This document shows positions 36,846-50,447 of a stretch of 64,000 nt of DNA, one piece after another. A model generated the notes under the pieces. The model had not been told where the DNA came from. It ran no database searches and worked only from the letters and a program-made list of their open reading frames with translations. Position 1 is the first letter of the stretch, and the number at the start of each line of letters is the position of its first letter. A program made the position numbers and the translations under genes. Source of the stretch: Aradus depressus (taxonomy: Eukaryota > Arthropoda > Insecta > Hemiptera > Aradidae); contig OY759227.1 of NCBI GenBank assembly GCA_963662175.1, positions 528,501 to 592,500 on the forward strand, given 5' to 3'.

Positions 36846-38745
36846 ATACTACCTCCATACCCACATTGATATACTACCTCCATACCCCGAAGTAGGTGTG
36901 GGACTCTCTGGGTACGTCTCGAAAACCCAGTTGAGCATCCTTCAGGAATTTTTAGGCAAGGGGGCATATTACTATACTGTGTCTATGCAAAGGTTGAGGA
37001 CTCACACTGCTGCCCCACAGTAGGTCCGAAGGAGGGAGTCCTCATTAGAGCTGGGGATGTACATTGCTATACTACCTCCATACCCACATTGATATACTAC
37101 CTCCATACCCCAAAGTAGGTGTGGGACTCTCTGGGTACGTCTCGAAAACCCAGTTGAGCATCCTTCAGGAATTTTTTGGCAAGTTGGCGTATTACTTTAC
37201 TTTGTCTATGCAAAGGTTGAGGACTCACACTGCTGCCCCACAGTAGGTCCGAAGGAGGGAGTGCTCATTACAGCTGGGGGTATACATTGCTATACTACCT
37301 TCATACCCTCATTGATATACTACCTCCATACCCCAAAGTAGGTGTGGGACTCTCTGGGTACGTCTCGAAAACCCAGTTGAGCATCCTTCAGGAATTTTTT
37401 GGCAAGGGGGCATAATACTATACTGTGTCTATGCAAAGGTTTAGGTCTCACACTGCTGCCCCACAGTAGGTCCGAAGGAGGGAGTGCTCATTAGAGCTGG
37501 GGATGTACATTGCTATACTACCTTCATACCCACATTGATATACTACCTCCATACCCCAAAGTAGGTGTGGGATTCTCTGGGTACGTCTCGAAAACCCAGT
37601 TGAGCATCCTTCAAGAATTTTTTGGCAAGGGGGCATATTACTATACTGTGTCTATGGAAAGGTTGAGGACTCACACTGCTGCCCCACAGTAGGTCCGAAG
37701 GAGGGAGTGCTCAAGAGCTGGGGATGTACATTGCTATACTTCCTCCATACCCACATTGATATACTACCTCCATACCCCAAAGTAGGTGTGGGACTCTCTG
37801 GGTACGTCTCGAAAACCCAGTTGAGCATCCTTCAGGAATTTTTCGGCAAGGGGGCATATTACTATACTTTGTCTATGCAAAGGTTGAGGACTCACACTGC
37901 TGCCCCACAGTAGGTCCGAAGGAGGGAGTGCTCATTAGAGCTGGGGTGTACATTGCTACACTACCTTCATACCCACATTGATATACTACCTCCATACCCC
38001 AACGTAGGTGTGGGACTCTCTGGGTACGTCTCGAAAACCCAGTTGAGCATCCTTCAAGAATTTTTTGGCAAGGGGGCATATTACTATACTGTTTCTATGG
38101 AAAGGTTGAGGACTCACACTGCTGCCCCACAGTAGGTCCGAAGGAGGGAGTGCTCATTAGAGCTGGGGATGTACATTGCTATACTACCTCCATACCCACA
38201 TTGATATACTACCTCCATACCCCAAAGTAGGTGTGGGACTCTCTGGGTACGTCTCGAAAACCCAGTTGAGCATCCTTCGGGAATTTTTTGGCAAGGGGGC
38301 ATATTACTATACATTGTCTATGCAAAGGTTGAGGACACACTGCTGCCGCACAGTAGGTCCGAAGGAGGGAGTGCTCAATAGAGCTGGGGGTATACATTGC
38401 TATACTACCTTCATACCCACATTGATATACTACCTCCATACCCCAAAGTAGGTGTGGGACTCAGGGTACGTCTCGAAAACCCAGTTGAGCATCCTTCAGG
38501 AATTTTTTGGCAAGGGGGCATATTACTATACTGTGTCTATGCAAAGGTTGAGGACTCACACTGCTGCCCCACAGTAGGTCCGAAGGAGGGAGTGCTCATT
38601 AGAGCTGGGGATGTACATTGCTATACTTCCCCCATACCCACATTGATATACTACCTCCATACCCCAAAGTAGGTGTGGGACTCTCTGGGTACGTCTCGAA
38701 AACCCAGTTGAGCATCCTTCAGGAATTTTTTGGCAAGGGGGCATA
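36480..38745 (+). repeat. Recurring 2.3-2.7-kb module, copy 1
   Basis: Contains ccccgaagtagg with tttttaggcaag (36,918), gggagtcctc, ccctcattg, gcataatac with ggtttaggtctc (37,364), gtgggattctc, gctcaagagctgg (37,712), gctacactacc with ccaacgtagg, atacattgtc, and gggactcagggtac (38,459). Recurs at offsets of 3559 bp and then 3532 bp more. Confidence 0.87.
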
Positions 38746-39100
38746 TTACTATACTCTGTCTATGCAAAGGTTTAGGACTCACACTGCTGCCCCACAGTAG
38801 GTCCGAAGGAGGGAGTGCTCATTAGAGCTGGGGATGTACATTGCTATTCTACCTCCATACCCACATTGATATACTACTTCCATACCCCAAAGTAGGTTTG
38901 GGACTCTCTGGGTACGTCTCGAAAACCCAGTTGAGCATCTTTCAGGAATTTTTTGGCAAGGGGGCGTATTGTTTTACTTTGTCTATGCAAAGGTTGAGGA
39001 CACACTGCTGCCGCACAGTAGGTCCGAAGGAGGGAGTGCTCAATAGAGCTGGGGGTATACATTGCTATACTACCTTCATACCCACATTGATTTACTACCT
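38745..39100 (+). repeat. Junction back into the 1333-unit type
   Basis: After the module the array returns to monomers of the 1333-bp unit: ctctgtctatg with ggtttagg at 38,755, then ggtttgggac and gcgtattgttttac, 2667 bp from 36.2 kb. This repeats the end of that unit before the 892-bp duplication. Confidence 0.78.
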
Positions 39101-39991
39101 CCATACCCCAAAGTAGGTGTGGGACTCTCTGGGTACGTCTCGAAAACCCAGTTGAGCATCCTTCAGGAATTTTTTGGCAAGGGGGCATATTACTATACTG
39201 TGTCTATGCAAAGGTTGAGGACTCACACTGCTGCCGCGCAGTAGGTCCGAAGGAGGGAGTGCTCAATAGAGCTGGGGGTATACATTGCTATACTACCTTC
39301 ATACCCACATTGATTTACTACCTCCATACCCCAAAGTAGGTGTGGGACTCTCTGGGTACGTCTCGAAAACCCAGTTGAGCATCCTTCAGGAATTTTTTGG
39401 CAAGGGGGCATATTACTATACTGTGTCTATGCAAAGGTTGAGGACTCACACTGCTGCCCCACAGTAGGTTCGAAGGAGGGAGTGCTCATTAGAGCTGGGG
39501 GTGTACATTGCTATACTACCTCCATACCCACATTGATATACTACCTCCATACCCCGAAGTAGGTGTGGGACTCTCTGGGTACGTCTCGAAAACCCAGTTG
39601 AGCATCCTTCAGGAATTTTTAGGCAAGGGGGCATATTACTATACTGTCTCTATGCAAAGGTTGAGGACTCACACTGCTGCCCCACAGTAGGTCCGAAGGA
39701 GGGAGTCCTCATTAGAGCTGGGGATGTACATTGCTATACTACCTCCATACCCACATTGATATACTACCTCCATACCCCAAAGTAGGTGTGGGACTCTCTG
39801 GGTACGTCTCGAAAACCCAGTTGAGCATCCTTCAGGAATTTTTTGGCAAGGGGGCGTATTACTTTACTTTGTCTATGCAAAGGTTGAGGACTCACACTGC
39901 TGCCCCACAGTAGGTCCGAAGGAGGGAGTGCTCATTACAGCTGGGGGTATACATTGCTATACTACCTTCATACCCTCATTGATATACTACC
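39100..39991 (+). repeat. 892-bp four-monomer duplication, copy 1
   Basis: Four 223-bp monomers (39139, 39362, 39585, 39808) with gctgccgcgcag, gtaggttcgaagg, tttttaggcaag and ctgtctctatg, and gggagtcctc recur 892 bp downstream. Confidence 0.88.
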
Positions 39992-40883
39992 TCCATACCC
40001 CAAAGTAGGTGTGGGACTCTCTGGGTACGTCTCGAAAACCCAGTTGAGCATCCTTCAGGAATTTTTTGGCAAGGGGGCATATTACTATACTGTGTCTATG
40101 CAAAGGTTGAGGACTCACACTGCTGCCGCGCAGTAGGTCCGAAGGAGGGAGTGCTCAATAGAGCTGGGGGTATACATTGCTATACTACCTTCATACCCAC
40201 ATTGATTTACTACCTCCATACCCCAAAGTAGGTGTGGGACTCTCTGGGTACGTCTCGAAAACCCAGTTGAGCATCCTTCAGGAATTTTTTGGCAAGGGGG
40301 CATATTACTATACTGTGTCTATGCAAAGGTTGAGGACTCACACTGCTGCCCCACAGTAGGTTCGAAGGAGGGAGTGCTCATTAGAGCTGGGGGTGTACAT
40401 TGCTATACTACCTCCATACCCACATTGATATACTACCTCCATACCCCGAAGTAGGTGTGGGACTCTCTGGGTACGTCTCGAAAACCCAGTTGAGCATCCT
40501 TCAGGAATTTTTAGGCAAGGGGGCATATTACTATACTGTCTCTATGCAAAGGTTGAGGACTCACACTGCTGCCCCACAGTAGGTCCGAAGGAGGGAGTCC
40601 TCATTAGAGCTGGGGATGTACATTGCTATACTACCTCCATACCCACATTGATATACTACCTCCATACCCCAAAGTAGGTGTGGGACTCTCTGGGTACGTC
40701 TCGAAAACCCAGTTGAGCATCCTTCAGGAATTTTTTGGCAAGGGGGCGTATTACTTTACTTTGTCTATGCAAAGGTTGAGGACTCACACTGCTGCCCCAC
40801 AGTAGGTCCGAAGGAGGGAGTGCTCATTACAGCTGGGGGTATACATTGCTATACTACCTTCATACCCTCATTGATATACTACC
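39992..40883 (+). repeat. 892-bp four-monomer duplication, copy 2
   Basis: Copy at 40031, 40254, 40477 and 40700. The left join follows taccctcattgatata (39,970), whereas copy 1 follows cattgatttac. The right limit is near 40,972, where gcataatac replaces gcatattac. Confidence 0.88.
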
Positions 40884-42735
40884 TCCATACCCCAAAGTAG
40901 GTGTGGGACTCTCTGGGTACGTCTCGAAAACCCAGTTGAGCATCCTTCAGGAATTTTTTGGCAAGGGGGCATAATACTATACTGTGTCTATGCAAAGGTT
41001 TAAGTCTCACACTGCTGCCCCACAGTAGGTCCGAAGGAGGGAGTGCTCATTAGAGCTGGGGATGTACATTGCTATATTACCTTCATACCCACATTGATAT
41101 ACTACCTCCATACCCCAAAGTAGGTGTGGGATTCTCTGGGTACGTCTCGAAAACCCAGTTGAGCATCCTTCAAGAATTTTTTGGCAAGGGGGCATATTAC
41201 TATACTGTGTCTATGGAAAGGTTGAGGACTCACACTGCTGCCCCACAGTAGGTCCGAAGGAGGGAGTGCTCAAGAGCTGGGGATGTACATTGCTATACTT
41301 CCTCCATACCCACATTGATATACTACCTCCATACCCCAAAGTAGGTGTGGGACTCTCTGGGTACGTCTCGAAAACCCAGTTGAGCATCCTTCAGGAATTT
41401 TTTGGCAAGGGGGCATATTACTATACTTTGTCTATGCAAAGGTTGAGGACTCACACTGCTGCCCCACAGTAGGTCCGAAGGAGGGAGTGCTCATTAGAGC
41501 TGGGGTGTACATTGCTACACTACCTTCATACCCACATTGATATACTACCTCCATACCCCAACGTAGGTGTGGGACTCTCTGGGTACGTCTCGAAAACCCA
41601 GTTGAGCATCCTTCAAGAATTTTTTGGCAAGGGGGCATATTACTATACTGTTTCTATGGAAAGGTTGAGGACTCACACTGCTGCCCCACAGTAGGTCCGA
41701 AGGAGGGAGTGCTCATTAGAGCTGGGGATGTACATTGCTATACTACCTCCATACCCACATTGATATACTACCTCCATACCCCAAAGTAGGTGTGGGACTC
41801 TCTGGGTACGTCTCGAAAACCCAGTTGAGCATCCTTCAGGAATTTTTTGGCAAGGGGGCATATTACTATACATTGTCTATGCAAAGGTTGAGGACACACT
41901 GCTGCCGCACAGTAGGTCCGAAGGAGGGAGTGCTCAATAGAGCTGGGGGTATACATTGCTATACTACCTTCATACCCACATTGATATACTACCTCCATAC
42001 CCCAAAGTAGGTGTGGGACTCAGGGTACGTCTCGAAAACCCAGTTGAGCATCCTTCAGGAATTTTTTGGCAAGGGGGCATATTACTATACTGTGTCTATG
42101 CAAAGGTTGAGGACTCACACTGCTGCCCCACAGTAGGTCCGAAGGAGGGAGTGCTCATTAGAGCTGGGGATGTACATTGCTATACTTCCCCCATACCCAC
42201 ATTGATATACTACCTCCATACCCCAAAGTAGGTGTGGGACTCTCTGGGTACGTCTCGAAAACCCAGTTGAGCATCCTTCAGGAATTTTTTGGCAAGGGGG
42301 CATATTACTATACTTTGTCAATGCAAAGGTTGAGGACTCACACTGCTGCACCACAGTAGGTCCGAAGGAGGGAGTGCTCATTAGAGCTGCGGTGTACATT
42401 GCTACACTACCTTCATACCCACATTGATATGCTACCTCCATACCCCAAAGTAGGTGTGGGACTCTCTGGGTACGTCTCGAAAACCCAGTTGAGCATCCTT
42501 CAGGAATTTTTTGGCAAGGGGGCATATTACTATACTTTGTCTATGCAAAGGTTGAGGACTCACACTGCTGCCCCACAGTAGGTTCGAAGGAGGGAGTGCT
42601 CATTAGAGCTGGGGGTGTACATTGCTATACTACCTCCATACCCCAAAGTAGGTGTGGGACTCTCTGGGTACGTCTCGAAAACCCAGTTGAGCATCCTTCA
42701 GGAATTTTTTGGCAAGGGGGTGTATTACTATATTT
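40040..42735 (+). repeat. Recurring module, copy 2
   Basis: Matches copy 1 at +3559 bp up to about 42.3 kb and copy 3 at +3532 bp throughout. It adds the markers ttgtcaatg with gctgcaccacag, gctgcggtgtac and gatatgctacc at 42.3-42.43 kb, and ends in a 198-bp monomer. Private changes are ggtttaagtctc (41,000) and gctatattacc (41,073). Confidence 0.88.
42476..42673 (+). repeat. 198-bp monomer (25-bp deletion)
   Basis: Single tatactacctccatacccc, preceded by gtaggttcgaagg and gctgggggtgtac. This is the typical background of the short monomers in the right half of the window. Its equivalent in module copy 3 is at 46008. Confidence 0.92.
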
Positions 42736-43571
42736 TGTCAATGCAAAGGTTGACGACTCACACTGCTGCGCCACAGTAGGTCCGAAGGAGGGAGTGCTCA
42801 TTACAGCTGGGGATGTACATTGCTATACTTCCTCCATACCCACATTGATATACTACCTCCATACCCCAAAGTAGGTGTGGGACTCTCTGGGTACGTCTCG
42901 AAAACCCAGTTGAGCATCCTTCAGGAATTTTTTGTCAAGGGGGCATATTACTATACTTTGTCTATGCAAAGGTTGAGGACTCACACTGCTGCCCCACAGT
43001 AGGTCCGAAGGAGGGAGTGCTCATTAGAGCTGGGGTGTACATTGCTATACTACCTTCATACCCACATTGATATACTACCTCCATACCCCAAAGTAGGTGT
43101 GGGACTCTCTGGGTACGTCTCGAAAACCCAGTTGAGCATCCTTCAGGAATTTTTTGGCAAGGGGGCATATTACTATACTTTGTCTATGCAAAGGTTGAGG
43201 ACTCACACTGCTGCCCCACAGTAGGTCCGAAGGAGGGAGTGCTCATTAGAGCTGGGGATGTACATTGCTATACTACCTCCATACCCACATTGATATACTA
43301 CTTCCATACCCCAAAGTAGGTTTGGGACTCTCTGGGTACGTCTCGAAAACCCAGTTGAGCATCTTTCAGGAATTTTTTGGCAAGGGGGCGTATTGTTTTA
43401 CTTTGTCTATGCAAAGGTTGAGGACACACTGCTGCCGCACAGTAGGTCCGAAGGAGGGAGTGCTCAATAGAGCTGGGGGTATACATTGCTATACTACCTT
43501 CATACCCACATTGATTTACTACCTCCATACCCCAAAGTAGGTGTGGGACTCTCTGGGTACGTCTCGAAAAC
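42736..43571 (+). repeat. Inter-module segment
   Basis: Monomers at 42897 (ttttttgtcaagg, attacagctgg before it), 43119, 43342 (gcgtattgttttac, ggtttgggac before it) and the left of 43563. They combine a cassette (v)-type monomer, as at 32.7-33.9 kb, with 1333-unit types as at 38.8 kb (offset 4424 bp). Confidence 0.78.
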
Positions 43572-46267
43572 CCAGTTGAGCATCCTTCAGGAATTTTTTG
43601 GCAAGGGGGCATATTACTATACTGTGTCTATGCAAAGGTTGAGGACTCACACTGCTGCCGCACAGTAGGTCCGAAGGAGGGAGTGCTCAATAGAGCTGGG
43701 GGTATACATTGCTATACTACCTTCATACCCACATTGATTTACTACCTCCATACCCCAAAGTAGGTGTGGGACTCTCTGGGTACGTCTCGAAAACCCAGTT
43801 GAGCATCCTTCAGGAATTTTTTGGCAAGGGGGCATATTACTATACTGTGTCTATGCAAAGGTTGAGGACTCACACTGCTGCCCCACAGTAGGTTCGAAGG
43901 AGGGAGTGCTCATTAGAGCTGGGGGTGTACATTGCTATACTACCTCCATACCCACATTGATATACTACCTCCATACCCCGAAGTAGGTGTGGGACTCTCT
44001 GGGTACGTCTCGAAAACCCAGTTGAGCATCCTTCAGGAATTTTTTGGCAAGGGGGCATATTACTATACTGTGTCTATGCAAAGGTTGAGGACTCACACTG
44101 CTGCCCCACAGTAGGTCCGAAGGAGGGAGTCCTCATTAGAGCTGGGGATGTACATTGCTATACTACCTCCATACCCACATTGATATACTACCTCCATACC
44201 CCAAAGTAGGTGTGGGACTCTCTGGGTACGTCTCGAAAACCCAGTTGAGCATCCTTCAGGAATTTTTTGGCAAGGGGGCGTATTACTTTACTTTGTCTAT
44301 GCAAAGGTTGAGGACTCACACTGCTGCCCCACAGTAGGTCCGAAGGAGGGAGTGCTCATTACAGCTGGGGGTATACATTGCTATACTACCTTCATACCCT
44401 CATTGATATACTACCTCCATACCCCAAAGTAGGTGTGGGACTCTCTGGGTACGTCTCGAAAACCCAGTTGAGCATCCTTCAGGAATTTTTTGGCAAGGGG
44501 GCATAATACTATACTGTGTCTATGCAAAGGTTTAGGTCTCACACTGCTGCCCCACAGTAGGTCCGAAGGAGGGAGTGCTCATTAGAGCTGGGGATGTACA
44601 TTGCTATACTACCTTCATACCCACATTGATATACTACCTCTATACCCCAAAGTAGGTGTGGGATTCTCTGGGTACGTCTCGAAAACCCAGTTGAGCATCC
44701 TTCAAGAATTTTTTGGCAAGGGGGCATATTACTATACTGTGTCTATGGAAAGGTTGAGGACTCACACTGCTGCCCCACAGTAGGTCCGAAGGAGGGAGTG
44801 CTCAAGAGCTGGGGATGTACATTGCTTTACTTCCTCCATACCCACATTGATATACTACCTCCATACCCCAAAGTAGGTGTGGGACTCTCTGGGTACGTCT
44901 CGAAAACCCAGTTGAGCATCCTTCAGGAATTTTTTGGCAAGGGGGCATATTACTATACTTTGTCTATGCAAAGGTTGAGGACTCACACTGCTGCCCCACA
45001 GTAGGTCCGAAGGAGGGAGTGCTCATTAGAGCTGGGGTGTACATTGCTACACTACCTTCATACCCACATTGATATACTACCTCCATACCCCAACGTAGGT
45101 GTGGGACTCTCTGGGTACGTCTCGAAAACCCAGTTGAGCATCCTTCAAGAATTTTTTGGCAAGGGGGCATATTACTATACTGTGTCTATGGAAAGGTTGA
45201 GGTCTCACACTGCTGCCCCACAGTAGGTCCGAAGGAGGGAGTGCTCATTAGAGCTGGGGATGTACATTGCTATACTACCTCCATACCCACATTGATATAC
45301 TACCTCCATACCCCAAAGTAGGTGTGGGACTCTCTGGGTACGTCTCGAAAACCCAGTTGAGCATCCTTCAGGAATTTTTTGGCAATGGGGCATATTACTA
45401 TACATTGTCTATGCAAAGGTTGAGGACACACTGCTGCCGCACAGTAGGTCCGAAGGAGGGAGTGCTCAATAGAGCTGGGGGTATACATTGCTATACTACC
45501 TTCATACCCACATTGATATACTACCTCCATACCCCAAAGTAGGTGTGGGACTCAGGGTACGTCTCGAAAACCCAGTTGAGCATCCTTCAGGAATTTTTTG
45601 GCAAGGGGGCATATTACTATACTGTGTCTATGCAAAGGTTGAGGACTCACACTGCTGCCCCACAGTAGGTCCGAAGGAGGGAGTGCTCATTAGAGCTGGG
45701 GATGTACATTGCTATACTTCCCCCATACCCACATTGATATACTACCTCCATACCCCAAAGTAGGTGTGGGACTCTCTGGGTACGTCTCGAAAACCCAGTT
45801 GAGCATCCTTCAGGAATTTTTTGGCAAGGGGGCATATTACTATACTTTGTCAATGCAAAGGTTGAGGACTCACACTGCTGCACCACAGTAGGTCCGAAGG
45901 AGGGAGTGCTCATTAGAGCTGCGGTGTACATTGCTACACTACCTTCATACCCACATTGATATGCTACCTCCATACCCCAAAGTAGGTGTGGGACTCTCTG
46001 GGTACGTCTCGAAAACCCAGTTGAGCATCCTTCAGGAATTTTTTGGCAAGGGGGCATATTACTATACTTTGTCTATGCAAAGGTTGAGGACTCACACTGC
46101 TGCCCCACAGTAGGTTCGAAGGAGGGAGTGCTCATTAGAGCTGGGGGTGTACATTGCTATACTACCTCCATACCCCAAAGTAGGTGTGGGATTCTCTGGG
46201 TACGTCTCGAAAACCCAGTTGAGCATCCTTCAGGAATTTTTTGGCAAGGGGGTGTATTACTATACTT
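43572..46267 (+). repeat. Recurring module, copy 3
   Basis: Same series as 40,040-42,735, 16 monomers or 3532 bp downstream. Differences seen are gctgccgcacag for gcgcag (43,657), tttttt for ttttta in the monomer at 44009, and tggcaatgggg at 45,382. Its right part (from about 44,420) is copied again at 58.3 kb. Confidence 0.88.
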
Positions 46268-46403
46268 TGTCTATGCAAAGGTTGAGGACTCACACTGCTG
46301 CCCCACAGTAGGTTCGAAAGAGGGAGTGCTCATTAGAGCTGGGGGTGTACATTGCTATACTACCTCCATACCCCAAAGTAGGTGTGGGACTCTCTGGGTA
46401 CGT
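46008..46403 (+). repeat. Two adjacent 198-bp monomers (25-bp deletion)
   Basis: Both end with one tatactacctccatacccc and carry gtaggttcgaa with gctgggggtgtac. The second has gggggtgtattac, and the next monomer begins cagaaaaccc (one base lost). They are adjacent, so the short type has itself been tandemly copied. The pair recurs at 59914. Confidence 0.92.
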
Positions 46404-47339
46404 CAGAAAACCCAGTTGAGCATCCTTCAGGAATTTTTTGGCAAGGGGCATATTACTATACTGTGTCTATGCAAAGGTTGAGGACTCACACTGCTGCCCC
46501 ACAATAGGTCCGAAGGAGGGAGTGCTCATTAGAGCTGGGGATGTACATTGCTATACTTCCTCCATACCCACATTGATATACTACCTCCATACCCCAAAGT
46601 AGGTGTGGGACTCTTTGGGTACGTCTCGAAAACCCAGTTGAGCATCCTTCAGGAATTTTTTGGCAAGGGGGCATATTACTATACTTTGTCTATGCAAAGG
46701 TTGAGGACTCACACTGCTGCCCCACAGTAGGTCCGAAGGAGGGAGTGCTCATTAGAGCTGGGGTGTACATTGCTACACTACCTTCATACCCACATTGATA
46801 TACTACCTCCATACCCCAAAGTAGGTGTGGGACTCTCTGGGTACGTCTCGAAAACCCAGTTGAGCATCCTTCAGGAATTTTTTAGCAAGGGGGCATATTA
46901 CTATACTTTGTCTATGCAAAGGTTGAGGACTCACACTGCTGCCCCACAGTAGGTCCGAAGGAGGGAGTGCTCATTAGAGCTGGGGTGTACATTGCTACAC
47001 TACCTTCATACCCACATTGATATACTACCTCCATACCCCAAAGTAGGTGTGGGACTCTCTGGGTACGTCTCGAAAACCCAGTTGAGCATCCTTCAGGAAT
47101 TTTTTAGCAAGGGGGCATATTACTATACTTTGTCTATGCAAAGGTTGAGGACACACACTGCTGCCCCACAGTAGGTTCGAAGGAGGGAGTGCTCATTACA
47201 GCTGGGGGTGTACATTGCTATACTACCTCCATACCCCAAAGTAGGTGTGGGACTCTCTGGGTACGTCTCGAAAACCCAGTTGAGCATCCTTCAGGAATTT
47301 TTTGGCAAGGGGGCGTATTACATTACTTTGTCTATGCAA
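46404..47339 (+). repeat. Cluster with a duplicated tttttagcaagg monomer
   Basis: Starts 46404 (cagaaaaccc, ttggcaaggggcat), 46625 (actctttgggtac just before it), 46847, 47069 and 47267. The monomers at 46847 and 47069 both have aattttttagcaagg and are near-identical. The copy of this region at 60.3-61.0 kb has only one of them. Confidence 0.85.
47069..47266 (+). repeat. 198-bp monomer (25-bp deletion)
   Basis: Single internal repeat copy, with ggacacacactg and attacagctgggggtg. Equivalent of the monomer at 60753. Confidence 0.92.
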
Positions 47340-50300
47340 AGGTTGAGGACTCACACTGCTGCCCCACAGTAGGTCCGAAGGAGGGAGTGCTCATTAGAGC
47401 TGGGGTGTACATTGCTATACTACCTCCATACCCACATTGATATACTACCTCCATACCCCAAAGTAGGTGTGGGACTCTCTGGGTACGTCTCGAAAACCCA
47501 GTTGAGCATCCTTCAGGAATTTTTTGGCAAGGGGGCATATTACTATACTTTGTCTATGCAAAGGTTGAGGACTCACACTGCTGCCCCACAGTAGCTCCGA
47601 AGGACGGAGTGCTCATTACAGCTGGGGATGTACATTGCTATACTTCCTCCATACCCACATTGATATACTACCTCCATACCCCAAATTAGGTGTGGGACTC
47701 TCTGGGTACGTCTCGAAAAACCAGTTCAGCTTCCTTCAGGAATTTTTTGGCAAGGGGGCATATTACTATACTTTGTCTATGCAAAGGTTGAGGACTCACA
47801 CTGCTGCCCCACAGTAGGTCCGAAGGAGGGAGTGCTCATTAGAGCTGGGGTGTACATTGCTACACTACCTTCATACCCACATTGATATACTACCTCCATA
47901 CCCCAAAGTAGGTGTGGGACTCTCTGGGTACGTCTCGAAAACCCAGTTGAGCATCCTTCAGGAATTTTTTGGCAAGGGGGCATATTACTATACTTTGTCT
48001 TTGCAAAGATTGAGGACACACTGCTGCCCCACAGTAGGTCCGAAGGAGGGAGTGCTCATTAGAGCTGGGGGTATACATTGCTATACTACCTTCATACCCA
48101 CATTGATATACTACCTCCATACCCCAAAGTAGGTGTGGGACTCTCTGGGTACGTCTCGAAAACCCAGTTGAGCATCCTTCAGGAATTTTTTGGCAAGGGG
48201 GCGTATTACTTTACTTTGTCTATGCAAAGGTTGAGGACTCACACTGCTGCCCCACAGTAGGTCCGAAGGAGGGAGTGCTCATTAGAGCTGGGGTGTACAT
48301 TGCTATACTACCTTCATACCCACATTGATATACTACCTCCATACCCCAAAGTAGGTGTGGGACTCTCTGGGTACGTCTCGAAAACCCAGTTGAGCATCCT
48401 TCAGGAATTTTTTGGCAAGGGGGCATAATACTATACTGTGTCTATGCAAAGGTTTAGGTCTCACACTGCTGCCCCACAGTAGGTCCGAAGGAGGGAGTGC
48501 TCATTAGAGCTGGGGATGTACATTGCTATACTACCTTCATACCCACATTGATATACTACCTCCATACCCCAAAGTAGGTGTGGGATTCTCTGGGTACGTC
48601 TCGAAAACCCAGTTGAGCATCCTTCAAGAATTTTTTGGCAAGGGGGCATATTACTATACTGTGTCTATGGAAAGGTTGAGGACTCACACTGCTGCCCCAC
48701 AGTAGGTCCGAAGGAGGGAGTGCTCAAGAGCTGGGGATGTACATTGCTATACTTCCTCCATACCCACATTGATATACTACCTCCATACCCCAAAGTAGGT
48801 TTGGGACTCTCTGGGTACGTCTCGAAAACCCAGTTGAGCATCCTTCAGGAATTTTTTGGCAAGGGGGCATATTACTATACTTTGTCTATGCAAAGGTTGA
48901 GGACTCACACTGCTGCCCCACAGTAGGTCCGAAGGAGGGAGTGCTCATTAGAGCTGGGGTGTACATTGCTACACTACCTTCATACCCACATTGATATACT
49001 ACCTCCATACCCCAACGTAGGTGTGGGACTCTCTGGGTACGTCTCGAAAACCCAGTTGAGCATCCTTCAAGAATTTTTTGGCAAGGGGGCATATTACTAT
49101 ACTGTGTCTATGGAAAGGTTGAGGACTCACACTGCTGCCCCACAGTAGGTCCGAAGGAGGGAGTGCTCATTAGAGCTGGGGATGTACATTGCTATACTAC
49201 CTCCATACCCACATTGATATACTACCTCCATACCCCAAAGTAGGTGTGGGACTCTCTGGGTACGTCTCGAAAACCCAGTTGAGCATCCTTCAGGAATTTT
49301 TTGGCAAGGGGGCATATTACTATACATTGTCTATGCAAAGGTTGAGGACACACTGCTGCCCCACAGTAGCTCCGAAGGACGGAGTGCTCATTACAGCTGG
49401 GGATGTACATTGCTATACTTCCTCCATACCCACATTGATATACTACCTCCATACCCCAAATTAGGTGTGGGACTCTCTGGGTACGTCTCGAAAAACCAGT
49501 TCAGCTTCCTTCAGGAATTTTTTGGCAAGGGGGCATATTACTATACTTTGTCTTTGCAAAGATTGAGGACACACTGCTGCCCCACAGTAGGTCCGAAGGA
49601 GGGAGTGCTCATTAGAGCTGGGGGTATACATTGCTATACTACCTTCATACCCACATTGATATACTACCTCCATACCCCAAAGTAGGTGTGGGACTCTCTG
49701 GGTACGTTTCGAAAACCCAGTTGAGCATCCTTCAGGAATTTTTTGGCAAGGGGGCGTATTACTTTACTTTGTCTATGCAAAGGTTGAGGACTCACACTGC
49801 TGCCCCACAGTAGGTCCGAAGGAGGGAGTGCTCATTAGAGCTGGGGTGTACATTGCTATACTACCTTCATACCCACATTGATATACTACCTCCATACCCC
49901 AAAGTAGGTGTGGGACTCTCTGGGTACGTCTCGAAAACCCAGTTGAGCATCCTTCAGGAATTTTTTGGCAAGGGGGCATAATACTATACTGTGTCTATGC
50001 AAAGGTTTAGGTCTCACACTGCTGCCCCACAGTAGGTCCGAAGGAGGGAGTGCTCATTAGAGCTGGGGATGTACATTGCTATACTACCTTCATACCCTCA
50101 TTGATATACTACCTCCATACCCCAAAGTAGGTGTGGGATTCTCTGGGTACGTCTCGAAAACCCAGTTGAGCATCCTTCAAGAATTTTTTGGCAAGGGGGC
50201 ATATTACTATACTGTGTCTATGGAAAGGTTGAGGACTCACACTGCTGCCCCACAGTAGGTCCGAAGGAGGGAGTGCTCATTAGAGCTGGGGTGTACATTG

Positions 50301-50447
50301 CTACACTACCTTCATACCCACATTGATATACTACCTCCATACCCCAAAGTAGGTGTGGGACTCTCTGGGTACGTCTCGAAAACCCAGTTGAGCATCCTTC
50401 AAGAATTTTTTGGCAAGGGGGCATATTACTATACTGTGTCTATGGAA
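47340..50447 (+). repeat. 3.11-kb 14-monomer unit, copy 1
   Basis: Monomers from 47489 to 50375. Markers are cagtagctccgaaggacgg, ccaaattagg with aaaaaccagttcagcttcc (47712), tttgtctttgcaaagattg, gcataatac with ggtttaggtctc, gctcaagagctgg (48,722), and ccaacgtagg. The aaaaaccagttcagcttcc type occurs twice inside (47712 and 49487). Offset to copy 2 drifts from 3108 to 3112 bp because of 2-bp indels. Confidence 0.88.
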
